DNA of 64,000 bases from Aurantiochytrium sp. KH105 (lineage: Eukaryota; Sar; Bigyra; Thraustochytrida; Thraustochytriidae): assembly GCA_003116975.1 (NCBI GenBank), contig BGKB01000114.1:62001-126000 (forward strand), in the 5' to 3' direction. Position numbers and translations under genes: made by a program. This document shows, piece by piece, positions 1 through 10,800 of the stretch (its first letter is position 1; the number at the start of each line of letters is the position of its first letter). The notes beneath the pieces are model-generated. The model was not told the DNA's origin, did no database searches, and saw nothing but the letters and a program-made list of their open reading frames with translations.

Positions 1-930
1 ATCGTGCCTCTGAGCCTGCGCAGTGACCCGGACCTCTTTGCTAATATTTCCTTCACTACCTTTGTGCATTTTGGCGCCTTTCTCGTTCTCGTGTGCTACG
101 GAGCGTCCATTTACCACGTGAGTAACCTGAGTGATTCTGCTGTTTACACGGAAGACGAGGCTCTCGCGCTAGGATTACCGATTGCACCCAATTTGTACCC
201 GAGTCCAAGCGATGGGGCACCGGCGCCATTTATTTTTTCTGACCAAGCCGTCCTCGTGCTTGCCATCCTTGCTTTTGCTATGGAAGCTCACACGACTGGC
301 CTCGAGATTCTGTACGGAACCCGAATGCGGCCCGAGGACCAGCGGCCCGAAGAGTCGCCCGATGATCACAAAATTCGCGTCACCTCGCTTGTGGTTGCTG
401 GATCTTTTGCCGCGGTTTTTGTCTACTATTTGATCATTATGCTCGGAGCATACATGGCCTTTGGGCCCAAGGTCAAGGACAATGCTCTAAACTCTTTTCC
501 AAGCTCGGACATTTTTGCGCAAGTCATTCGATGCACCTATACGTTTGAGCTGGGCACTTCTGTCCCGATTTATGTTTATGCAATGCGTCGCGACCTGACG
601 GCTTCTCTCTTCAATATCGAAGGCGGCCAGGCCGACATAGACCGCGTGGAGAAGGAGAACCCAAAGCGCACCATTTTCATCACGCTTACGCTTCTTGTGC
701 TCTCTACGGTCTTGGGCGTCCTCGGTACTCTTTCCATCATTCTCGGTCTCACTGGCGCCATTGTAACTGCGCTTAATACGTATGTGTTCCCATCAATGCT
801 CTACTACACCTTTGCCAAGCAGCAGGGCAACGATGGCTGGGAGTTCAAGGTGTCTCTTCCACTTGCGATCTTTGGTGTTCTTGTGTCCATCATCGCACTT
901 TACTCGCAAATCAACCTCCTTGTCAACTAA
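1..930 (+). CDS. Amino-acid transporter (Aa_trans family), 5'-truncated
   Basis: The reading frame is open from base 1 and ends at TAA 928-930, so only the C-terminal ~309 residues are present and the start lies outside the window. The fragment has several strongly hydrophobic segments (about residues 20-37, 75-95, 130-150, 220-250, 255-272 and 285-305) separated by short charged loops. The stretch FGPKVKDNALNSFPSS followed by a helix and YVYAMRRDL resembles the region around TM7-TM9 of SLC36/SLC38-type proton- or sodium-coupled amino-acid transporters, where a conserved FG..V..N..LN.P motif occurs. The likely role is amino-acid movement across the plasma membrane, vacuole or a vesicle membrane. 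Substrate and direction cannot be read from the sequence. It converges on the kinesin-13 gene with a 189 bp gap. Confidence 0.75.
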   Translation: MVPLSLRSDPDLFANISFTTFVHFGAFLVLVCYGASIYHVSNLSDSAVYTEDEALALGLPIAPNLYPSPSDGAPAPFIFSDQAVLVLAILAFAMEAHTTGLEILYGTRMRPEDQRPEESPDDHKIRVTSLVVAGSFAAVFVYYLIIMLGAYMAFGPKVKDNALNSFPSSDIFAQVIRCTYTFELGTSVPIYVYAMRRDLTASLFNIEGGQADIDRVEKENPKRTIFITLTLLVLSTVLGVLGTLSIILGLTGAIVTALNTYVFPSMLYYTFAKQQGNDGWEFKVSLPLAIFGVLVSIIALYSQINLLVN

Positions 931-1119
931 ACCAAAAAAGTGGTATACGATGCTCTTTCTCTCTGACTTTCCCAACGACCCTGAAAAAGCGGAGTGCAGC
1001 ATCAAAACGGGATAGGCATTGCCGATGCTTCATCCCTCGCCTCGTTTTTAGAAATGGAGAAAAATATCTCGCTTCTGTTTTATATACTGAAATGGCATCT
1101 TTTCTTGACTAGTGTTGCA

Positions 1120-3435
1120 TCACTCGAGACCCCGAGGCGAAGATGTTGGCTCTGGTAAAGCATGAGCCTTCTTGCGCTGCCGTTCAAGTCGTAAGAGCGA
1201 TGCTTTGGTCCGGTTGTACTGTTGCTTGAGCGCAAATTTTGCAACCTGATCTGTCGTTTGCTGCAGCTGCGCATGGAGGCGGCCCACTTCTCCTCGAAGC
1301 TCGTCCATGTTGTTTCCGCCCTGCATGCTGCTATGCGATTCCATTTTCCGGTCGAGCTTGGCTTGTGCCTGTCGGTGCTCTTTTTCCAAGAGCTTCTGCC
1401 GTGCCTGCTGGGCCTTTTCGTGACGAGTCAACGGCTTTGGCTCCCGAATTTCAACCTGATGATCGACCCGAGCTGCATGCGCGGCCCGAGGCACAGGCTT
1501 GCTGTCCATCGGCTCTTGTTTACTCGCCCGTGCCCGAGCACGAGCCTTTTGTACGAGCATGACAATGTACTCCTCCTTTTGGTCATCTGGAACGTTGGGG
1601 TCTTGCCAAACACGTGTGCGGAGTGCGTCAAGGTCCACTTGCGGCCGGTCTTGCGTGGCCGGCTTTGTTTGTGAGGCGAGCGTCTTGTCTGCAATGCAAG
1701 TTTTACTTTTGGCTTTGCTTTGGGTTTGGTTTTGGCTTTTGAGTTGGGTCTGGCGTTGGCTTTGTAGCTCGGGTTCGATAGTCTTGGGCGGAGGTTTCAA
1801 TTTTCGTTCAGTCTTGGACTTTGGAGGCTCAGAACTTAGTGGTGGTGCTTTAGCCGCCGCGTCTGCCTCCTTGCGCGCACGCTCTTGAGCTTCAAATTGC
1901 AGACGATTCATTCGCTCACGCTGACGAGATCCAAGCTGCTGACGCGCCAAGTCCAGCTTGCGAAGAGCCCCAATCGAAAGTTTCTTTCGCGCCACGTTTT
2001 CAGCCTGACGACGCTTTTTGTCCTTTGCCGCAAGAGCTTTCTTTTGGCTCGCGGCGCGAGCAACATTGTCAAAGCTGCCATCGCGCGCATGGAAGCGCGA
2101 AGGAGCTGACCCCCATCCAGGTCCTTGTTCCGGAGGTTTCTGCTGCTGTTTCGCCTTGCGCTGGCGAGCAAGCATTGTCACATCAACAGGTGGCAAATTT
2201 TGTCGCGTGGTGACTCCACCCGAAACCCAGCGAGTTTCCGTCTCGGGTTGATCCTGACCATCCATGATGCACGAGTGACGAATGGTGTTGAGTGAATGCT
2301 CGGTGTCCTTGCTTGAAGGCGAAACTGTAGCGATGATCACTGTACGACTCTTTGTGTCGGCGTCTTCAACAAAGGATGGGCGCAGGAGATGCGTGAGCTT
2401 GCTTTGACGGTAGGGGATATAGTCTGCTTGTTTGGCACGCGCGCGAATGCACTCTTTAAGCTTCATGAGCGAACTGTTGATTTGAGCGCTTTCCTTTCGG
2501 CGCTGGGCATCATGCTCTGCCGAGTCGATGCGATGCTCGCTGCCAGCAAGATCCACCATAGTCAAGGCGTTTCCGTTTTCCATTTCAACGCGACAGATTG
2601 CATGCGAGCGCGAAGACTGATCGTGGACGCCAGTGGCCGCGGTGGCGCGTACGCTGCAGGCAAACTTGATGCAGTCGTGCAGTTCTTGTGGCGATGACAC
2701 TTCGACTTGCACCGCGGGAAAAGTCATGACGTCGCCATTGGGACACGTAAGAAGCTGCAACTTATGATTGTCATTGAGCGAATCGGCACAAGTATCTCCC
2801 GTGAGCTCCACAAATGAGATCCATGCGTGCTGCACGGCAGGTCCCTCCACATGATTGGCAGCCGCCTCGAAGAGACTCCATGCTGCGCGATAGTAAATGT
2901 GCGACATTGTGTACGTTTTGCCCGATCCCGTCTGCCCGTACATGAGTACCGTACCATTTCCACCTTGTCGCACAAGATTAACCAGGGGCTGGACCACCTC
3001 GGTGAAGACAAGATCACTTTCATCCTTCTCAGAGAAGACTTTGGTGAATTTGAAGCGATGATTATTCAGATACCGGCCTTTCATGTCGGCTTCCATGCGA
3101 GCATCGTGAATGTACAGGTCGCCGTTCACCTTGTCACACGAGATTACATCGAACTCCTTTTGTTCGAGCTCGTGCGCAAAGATGGGTCGCTTTCGAACAA
3201 AAACTCGAACAACCTGATCATCCGGGCCTTCGTGCACGTTACTCATCTCTGCGCCTTGCGACGTCAACTCTTCAGAAGCTGTCGCAAGACCATGCTTTTC
3301 CCGAAACTGCGCAATGCCTTCCTTGAACGCTGCGCGGTTCTCGCGCCGGGAGGTGCGCTTGTCCACGTTGCGAATAATCGACTCTGCTGCGCCCCTGTGC
3401 GTCGTAAAGCAACACGATGTTGTCCGTAAGCCCAT
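1120..3435 (-). CDS. Kinesin-13-type motor protein
   Basis: A 771-residue kinesin with an N-terminal neck of ~70 residues and the motor domain at about residues 74-390. Catalytic motifs are intact: P-loop GQTGSGKT (167-174), switch I SSRSH (274-278) and switch II DLAGSE (295-300). Features typical of kinesin-13 (KIF2/MCAK) are the opening VRVFVRKRP, the YLNNHRFKF segment and the SLMKLKECIRA helix. Kinesin-13 proteins depolymerise microtubule ends in spindles and at ciliary tips rather than walking. After the motor comes a ~380-residue basic, Q/K/R-rich tail with predicted coiled coil (LRGEVGRLHAQLQQTTDQV near the end). The start is ATG 3433-3435; a second in-frame ATG at residue 64 is a possible shorter start. 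The gene is divergent from the giant pseudo-kinesin gene across ~1.4 kb. Confidence 0.9.
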   Translation of the reverse strand: MGLRTTSCCFTTHRGAAESIIRNVDKRTSRRENRAAFKEGIAQFREKHGLATASEELTSQGAEMSNVHEGPDDQVVRVFVRKRPIFAHELEQKEFDVISCDKVNGDLYIHDARMEADMKGRYLNNHRFKFTKVFSEKDESDLVFTEVVQPLVNLVRQGGNGTVLMYGQTGSGKTYTMSHIYYRAAWSLFEAAANHVEGPAVQHAWISFVELTGDTCADSLNDNHKLQLLTCPNGDVMTFPAVQVEVSSPQELHDCIKFACSVRATAATGVHDQSSRSHAICRVEMENGNALTMVDLAGSEHRIDSAEHDAQRRKESAQINSSLMKLKECIRARAKQADYIPYRQSKLTHLLRPSFVEDADTKSRTVIIATVSPSSKDTEHSLNTIRHSCIMDGQDQPETETRWVSGGVTTRQNLPPVDVTMLARQRKAKQQQKPPEQGPGWGSAPSRFHARDGSFDNVARAASQKKALAAKDKKRRQAENVARKKLSIGALRKLDLARQQLGSRQRERMNRLQFEAQERARKEADAAAKAPPLSSEPPKSKTERKLKPPPKTIEPELQSQRQTQLKSQNQTQSKAKSKTCIADKTLASQTKPATQDRPQVDLDALRTRVWQDPNVPDDQKEEYIVMLVQKARARARASKQEPMDSKPVPRAAHAARVDHQVEIREPKPLTRHEKAQQARQKLLEKEHRQAQAKLDRKMESHSSMQGGNNMDELRGEVGRLHAQLQQTTDQVAKFALKQQYNRTKASLLRLERQRKKAHALPEPTSSPRGLE

Positions 3436-4881
3436 TCACTCCATCGTTTCTCGTGAGCCCATCGCTCCTCGTAGCTCGCGCGAGGTCTCAAGTCTGATAC
3501 GTACATGGTTTGAGATTCTCGGACGCGCGTGCGCGCGCGTACGAGAGCGTCTTTTGTCGGCCCCCGCTCACGCGGCAAGCAGCCCACGCCTGCCTGGACA
3601 GACTTTGGGCGAGGTTATCGCTGATAATGAATGAAACGGTTCTGTGCGAGCGATCTCGGGGGAAACAGAGAGCAAGTCGACCACTGCGCGTCTTTTCCGA
3701 GCTCTATGCGTGGTGATCATATATTTCGCTACGGCTGTTGCTGTTGCTGTTGCTGCTCCTCGAAAACACGTCTCGTGCAAGTCGATCGCCTGCGTTCGGT
3801 AGGCCACCTCATTTGGAGACAAGATCATTCCACATGTAAGCAACGTTATAACACAACGCGTGAATGCTGTTGGAAGGCCAACAGAGGTTCAAAAAGCTCT
3901 TTCTTTTTCCACAAGAGAGTAAACATGAATCACGAAAGCTATTTGTGCGAAACGGCCAACAAAGATTTATGAAGGTCTAAGGGGTAGAGGTGTCCGCTCC
4001 GTAGCCTCGATGTGAAAGTCTCGATCGTTGCTAGTGGATGCGCTCTAATTGACCATTTCTCGAGATTTGCTCAATGTCGAGAAATCTGAATTTTACAGAT
4101 CCACTGTCCGAAGCCCGAGGAGCTTTCGAAAGTTTGGTTGGAAGCTGAGAAATCGTATGGATCTCTGATAAGCGTGTCAATACATGCTTTTTGGCTCTTC
4201 ATCAGCTTGCGTGCTCGAATTCGAAGAACATTCCATTGAAGAGGCCTCTTCGAATCGCAATAGAGCGTGCGTGGAATTCAGAATCGCCCTTGACAGAGAA
4301 ATTGGGCTTGCTCATGTCTCGCATGCCAATGGACGTGCAGACATTTCGAACTATTCGGAGTTGCTGGAGGGGAAGCAAGCTGTTGCTGAAGTGAAGAGAG
4401 TGCCACGCAGGCAGGATCAGATTCTGCCGTCGATGGCAAGAATCAAAGAATGGCATCAGCTTGTTTGTAATGAATTATATAATCCTTTTAGTCGAAACTT
4501 GTTGAAGCAACACAAGAAAATCGGAGCCAAGAGAGGTAAAGCGACTGACGTGCGATCACGCTTTTGCCCTGGTCGTAGCAGCCGCATCCGCGATACTTTT
4601 TTTTTCCTCCAAGTTTTTCCCCTCATTGTTTTTCCCTTTTGTTGATTTTTTCCAAACAAATGCAAGTCGAAAACCCAATCGAAACCGCTGAGCGCCGACG
4701 TGTTGAGAACGCGGGCGAGGAGCACGGCGCGGACAGAGCGCTGCGCAGCGCGCAGGCTACGTCGCGCAGATCTGGAACACGCGAGAGCGGTGCTGCGCCT
4801 ATTGTCACGAGGTGAATCAAGAGCGAAGGCAGCGCTCGCTCAAAACGGTTGCCGATCAGACGCTGGCAGAGCCGAGTAGGA
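3436..4881. promoter_or_regulatory. Divergent intergenic region between kinesin-13 and the giant pseudo-kinesin gene
   Basis: About 1.45 kb separates the two divergent starts, so both promoters should lie here. It holds a CG/TG-rich patch (3521-3545), a short imperfect (TGCTGT) run at 3733-3758 and AT-richer sequence at 3830-4660. The largest ORF (4184-4645) has no recognisable domain and unremarkable composition, and I do not support it as a gene. No clear TATA box was picked out. Confidence 0.4.
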
Positions 4882-7800
4882 ATGGCTTCGACCGCGTCCG
4901 AGGATGTGGGCGCAGACGATCTGAGCGCAGAAGAGGTGGAGTCGGATGCTTCAAACCCGCAAGAAACGTTCTCTCCGCCTCCGCCAATGCCGAGCAGTCC
5001 GGTCTCGCCTCCACCAGGGAACCTATCCGCGACAAATGTCGAAGAGCAGGATCCCACGCTCGCAGATGCTGATGACGAGGAGGAGGAGGACGAAGACTAC
5101 GAACAAGATTTCGAAGATAGCGACCACTTCGATGGTGATGCGGAGAACGATACTATTGCGCTGAATGATGAGACTCTTGGCGAAACGCAGAGCAGTGAGC
5201 CTGAGAGTGGAAGCGCGGCAGACTCCGTCCACGAGGACTTGCTCGACGCATCAGAAGGTGAAGGTGAAGATATGCTTGAAGACTTACAAAGCCCTCCAGC
5301 GGTTGCCAGCAATGATGTGCATATCCTCTCTCCCCAGCCAACCGGTCCTCAAGGTCATGCGTCTAAAGAAGCCAACGCCGACGCGACCTTTTCAAACGTC
5401 ACTGGGATGGACGACGTGGACGAGCAGGATGACGCGGAGAGCTCATGGCCGATTGAGGGTTCCGAAATGATTGACTTGGAAGGTGATCAAGCTGCGACAA
5501 GCAATGGCATTCTCAGTGAGGAAAGTGGAAGAGTTCACATCGATGACCCTGAGGATTTATCAAGCAATCAAGGTCTCAATGACATAGCAATGGATCAAAC
5601 TGCTATCGGACACACCGAAGACTTGACAAGCGACCAGGCTACGGAGTCTTCAAAGGATTCGCCGAGTGCTGAAGCCGTCAATCTACAGGACAATTCTCTG
5701 TTCGATCAAGCCGACGAAGACACCAAGGACTCGCCTATGGGCCAAATCACTGATTCCTTTTTACATTCAGCGAGCAAGGATGCTTTGGAGGACGAGCAAG
5801 CAATCGAGGAGCTTGAAGATCTACCGAGCGACCAAGGTATGGAAGATTTCAAAAGTTCTTTGATGCATCAAGTGAATCTCGGCATCAACTCTGAAGAGTT
5901 GTCCACCGACCATGCTACGGAGTCCCCAAAGGACTCGCCGGGCGTCGAAGCCGTCGATCTTCTGGACGGCTCTCTGTTTGATGATCAAGCCAACGAAGAA
6001 CCCAAGGACTCGCCTCTGGGTCACATCACGGATTCTCTTTTACTTTCACCGAGTAAGGTAGCTTCGGAGGACGATCAAGCGATTGGGGAGCTCGAAGATC
6101 TTCCAAGCGACCGACACATGAATGACTCTAGAAGTTCTTTGATGGATCAAGCGAACCTCGGCAACAACACCGAAGAGTTGTCATCCGATCAGGCTACGGA
6201 AATCCCCAAGGGCTCGCCCAGTGCTGAAGCCGTCGATCTTCATGACGATTCTTCAATCGATCAAGCTGACGAAGACCCCAAGGACTCGCCCTCAGGCCAC
6301 GTCACTGATTACCTTCCAGCTTCACCAAGCAAGGAAGCTTCGGAGGACGATCAAGCGGTGAGGGAGCTCGAAGGTCTACCAAGCGACCAAGGCATGGCTG
6401 ACCCTGAAGGATCTTTGACGAATCAAGCGAACCTCAGCAACAACACCGAAGAGTTGTCATCCGATCATGCTACGGAAATCCCCAAGGGCTCGCCCAGTGC
6501 TGAAGCCGTCGATCTTCAGGACAGATTTCTGCTTGTTCAAGCTGACAAACCCCCCAAGGACTCGCCCATGGGCCAAGTGACTGATTCTCCTTTGAATGCA
6601 CCGAGCGGGCAAGCTTTGGATGGTCTTGATGAATCGCTGAATGATGAATCAAGTAGAGCAAGCAAAGAAATCAATTCTGGAGTCAATCTTGGGGACTCAA
6701 TGCGTGAGGAAGGTGCGAGGATGGACGCCGCATCCAGCATGGAAAAAATCGAAGATCTCGAGGTCGACAGCGAACGTGCGTCAGGTGAACAGACCGCAAT
6801 AATGGACGATGCAACAAGCGGCGGTGCGCTTTCAAGTGAAACAGCTACAGATGAAGCAAATGTGGGATTTACATCGATGCTTGACGCGTATGATGCCCAA
6901 CACGATGCGGACACAATGCGGAGTCGTTTGGCCGAGGACGAGACATCAGGGTCGAGCTCCGAAGTCCTATTGCCCGAACCAGATCAAGCGAAATTGCCGA
7001 TCGGGAATGGAGTTGAATCCCCATCCTCAGAATTCGGTAAAAGTCAATCAAGCCTTGAGATATCTCCGAGTAGGGACCACGCAAGTGCAAATGAACTCGC
7101 TGATACGACCAGTCTTCATTCGTCTGGGGCAAGGGCAGAGCTCTCGACATCTAAAATGGAGGTTGGAGAACTTGAAGCGTCGAGCCCTGGCGCCATGTCT
7201 GAGAATGGCAGATCGCCCAACATTATGTCCGCATCGTCTTCCTCAAGGTTATCAGATGCATTTGAAAGTGGAAATGACCCGCTGTTACCTCTCGATCTGG
7301 AACAGCTCCAGAGTGAAGCGAGATTTTCTGCTGGTGAGATGCGCTCGCCGTTTGAGTCTATGCTTGCAGCAGAGCATGTTGCGCGCGGAGACAGGCGAAA
7401 GAACAAGTCATTCACATCGCAAAGTCCAGAGTCGCAGTCATCGTCGCCACGCCGCACCAAAGGCCGATTCGGGCACAGTGGAAGTTTGGCTGGGAGCCGC
7501 ACCTCGAGCCCTTCGCGGAGACCATTCGCCTACTCTCCCGCGGGCAGATCACGCACTCGTGGGGACCCTCCAAGCAGCGCGGCCAGCTCACCATTGAGTG
7601 ACGTCTCGGATGCCCAAAAGAAAGAAATTATTGCAGCCGTCCGTGCTGCTGTCGAGCGAACACACTCAAAACTTTATGACGCGTTTCTCGTCATGGACCA
7701 CACGCAAAAGGGATGCTTGAATCGCGAAGAGTTATTGCGCGGGCTGCGGGCACTCGGTCTCGGTCTGGACGATGCCGTCATGCGCGAGTTTGCCAAGTCT

Positions 7801-10800
7801 GTCGATGTGAATGGGGATGGTGTGGTCACCTTTCAAGAGTTCTTCCGCACATTTGAAACCTCGCGCATCGACCCAAGCAAGCAGACGTGGACGCCACCAA
7901 GTCCCGTCAAGGGCTCATTTTTTGCTTCGGTACGAAGCGATGAGGTAGAAAGCGATGAAGGCGTCACGAAGAAAGAAGACGACGACGAAGAGGATGACGA
8001 TGAGGAGGCGCCGGAAAAGGAAGAAGATGGAGACGGAGAGGGGGATGGCGATGATGATTGGCTCGTGCGCAAGGAGGACGTGAAGCTGGCAAGTGCAATG
8101 CGCAGCCGTATCGCTCACGAGGATGATGACTTTGACCTGATCGAGTCTTGGACAAAGACGCCTCGGCGCAAGGCCAATCTACGATGCGCACCTTCGCGTG
8201 AAGTTGCATACATGAGTGTTCTTCGCGTGACAATCCACCAGGCGGACCTCGCCGCGAGCTCCGACGTCTGTGTGCGTTGCTCCGTGGGCGACGAAATGCA
8301 GCGCACCGAACTTGAAGAAGCAACTTCGCACCCCGTGTGGAACGAAGACTTCATTTTTGGCGCACACGAGGAAGGGCTCCCTCCGGAGGGCTCTCTCCAT
8401 GTGCGGCTGCAGTGCGACCCTGATGTAGGCCCGCAAGAGTGGGATCTTCCGTTTTGGGAACTCTTGTATTTCGACGAGACTGACGTGACCGTCCGCGACG
8501 ATGAAGTGTCTCTGCGCAAGTGGATTGACGGCCCGCGTCACAAGCTCGAAATTTCTCTTGTTCTTGGCACTGAAAAGATGGAAGACGTGAGGCGTCTTGC
8601 TGCACTCCAAGCTGGGCCTATCGACCGCGCAGCGCTCTGGCTTGACAAAGCAGCGATTGCCGAGCCCTTGTCCTTCGCGGACTCCAAGAGCGGCGCGCCT
8701 CTGTCTCCTGCGTCTACAAGCTCTGTTTCGAGACGACCTGCTTTGGGCCCCGGTAGCGAAAAGGACCAGCAGATGCTGGAAACCATTGAAGACCTTCGCG
8801 CGCAAATCTCCGAAATGCGTGAGTCGGTCACAGAGGAGGCGAGGCGGCGCCAGGAAGCAGAAGAGAGATCCGCAGTTTCGGCCAAACAGATGGAAGATCT
8901 CGAGAAGCAACGCCAACGTGACGCGGAACGCTTCCAGTATCAGATGCGCGAGCAACAAGCACGAGAAGACGAAATGCGCACAGAGATGCAGCTGCTGCAA
9001 ATGAAGCAGTCTTCAGGCGTGAAAGCAGATGAGCGCGTCGTCAAGCTTGAACAATCGATCCGCGAACTTTACGCCGATCTTGATCAGCGCAACAGCGAGA
9101 TTTCGAACGCAACAGAGGCCGCTGCTGCTGCTCGCATGGAGAGGGAGGATTGGAAAGCTCGCGTGGAAGAGCTGCAGGTCCAACTTCGGCAGACACAAGC
9201 GCGATACCGTGCCAAGAGTATGGACAGTACCGAGGACGCCCGCGCCGAAGACACGAAAAGCACGGGGCCAGCCACAGACGGCGCCGAAATTGACCGCCTC
9301 GTTGACACGATTGCCAAGCTAAATCGCGTCATTAGCGAACTTCGCGAGGCCGAGCGACGCGCTCAGGCACAACTTCGAGCCTCGGAAGACCGAATTCGTG
9401 AGCAAACTGCAGATCTGGGTCAACTGGCATCCGAGAATGAGATGCAGGCGCGTAAAATCGCTAGCTTCGAAATGGACAGTCGACGTCAGGTTGCCGAGCT
9501 TCGTCAAGCGGTTGCAGAGAAGGCGCGACTGGTGAAAAACTTGGAGGAAGCCGAGCAGCAGCTCGCGGCTTCCGATGAAGCCGTGGCCAAGGCTCGTCAG
9601 GAGCGAAAGGATGCAGAGGATCGCTGTGTTAGCATGGACGCTCGCGCCGAGCTGCTTCAAGCTCAGCTCAGCGAGGCCGCGAACAAGAATCTCGAGCTTT
9701 CGAGCGAGTTAGCCGAGGTTCGAAAGCTACGCGCGGCCCAACAACGGTCAACGTACCTGCGCCCCGACGCAGGTCTCGTGTGTCGGCACGCCAAAGCGCA
9801 GACGCGCATCTTGCGTGAGAGCGTCTATCGCATTCGCGCCGAGGTGGAGCAAATGAAGGACGCTGCCGCAGACGTTCTCGCCCAATGGGACTCGTATGTG
9901 CAGTTAAGACGCGCAAAACGTCAAGAGCTTGCTTCAAAGCCTTTAACAAATACGGCGGATCTGTCCCTCGTGCGCGCCAAGGGCATGTCTCAAGCTGAAG
10001 ATCCTAGCACAGTCAACAAGCGGCTTGGTCCCGTGCGTGCCCCCGTAGCGCCTGGACAGGTTTCGGGCCTGGCGCGAAGACTCCGCTTGGAACGCTTGCG
10101 CCGGCGAAATCTGCACAAGTCTCGCATGGGCTTTGGCGAAAAGCGGGTGCGACGTATCTGCTCAGTGTTCCACACGCCAGCTCACGTGGAAGATGCCTCG
10201 TCGCCTTCGCGATCTCTCGCCATGACTGGCGATGACGCACAAACAGACGACAGCCTTCGCGTGGAACCTATACTTGCGTCCGCAGAGGTCATGGTGCAGA
10301 GCGATAATTCGCGTCGTTACTTTGGATTCGATGAGGTTGTGTATGTCAAAGATATGGCTCCTAGCGACGCGGACGTGTTGGCGGCTGATCCTCGTCTTGG
10401 GAGCCAGAACGGTATTCGCGCGCAAGTCTCGCCGATTGTTGACGCTCTCTTTGACGGGGATCGGGCCGTGGTGGCATCTTCGGGCCCTGCCTCTGGAGCG
10501 ACCACAAATAGCATCATAAGTGCTATTTTTGACGTGATTGGCAGTTTGGCAGCCAATCTAAAGAGCGAAGAAAAAGTAGACGCGGCTGCCGTGCTTCCAC
10601 GCGTTAGCATTTCGTGTGTACATATACAGAACAGCAGGGTCTTTGATTTGCTCGCTTCAAATGAAATGGAGACACGATCGCCTCTGCGTCACTTTCCCGA
10701 GCTCTCGATCGACCGTGCCGCAGCGCGTGCCACAGGGCGCATCGACCTCGAGAGCGCTGGCCTGAGCGTCGTCGAGGTGAAGACACGGTATGAAGCCGCT

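Noticed and set aside
4184-4645. 153-residue ORF between kinesin-13 and the giant gene
   Set aside because: Lies in a promoter-type spacer, has no domain, and an equal-length antisense ORF overlaps it.
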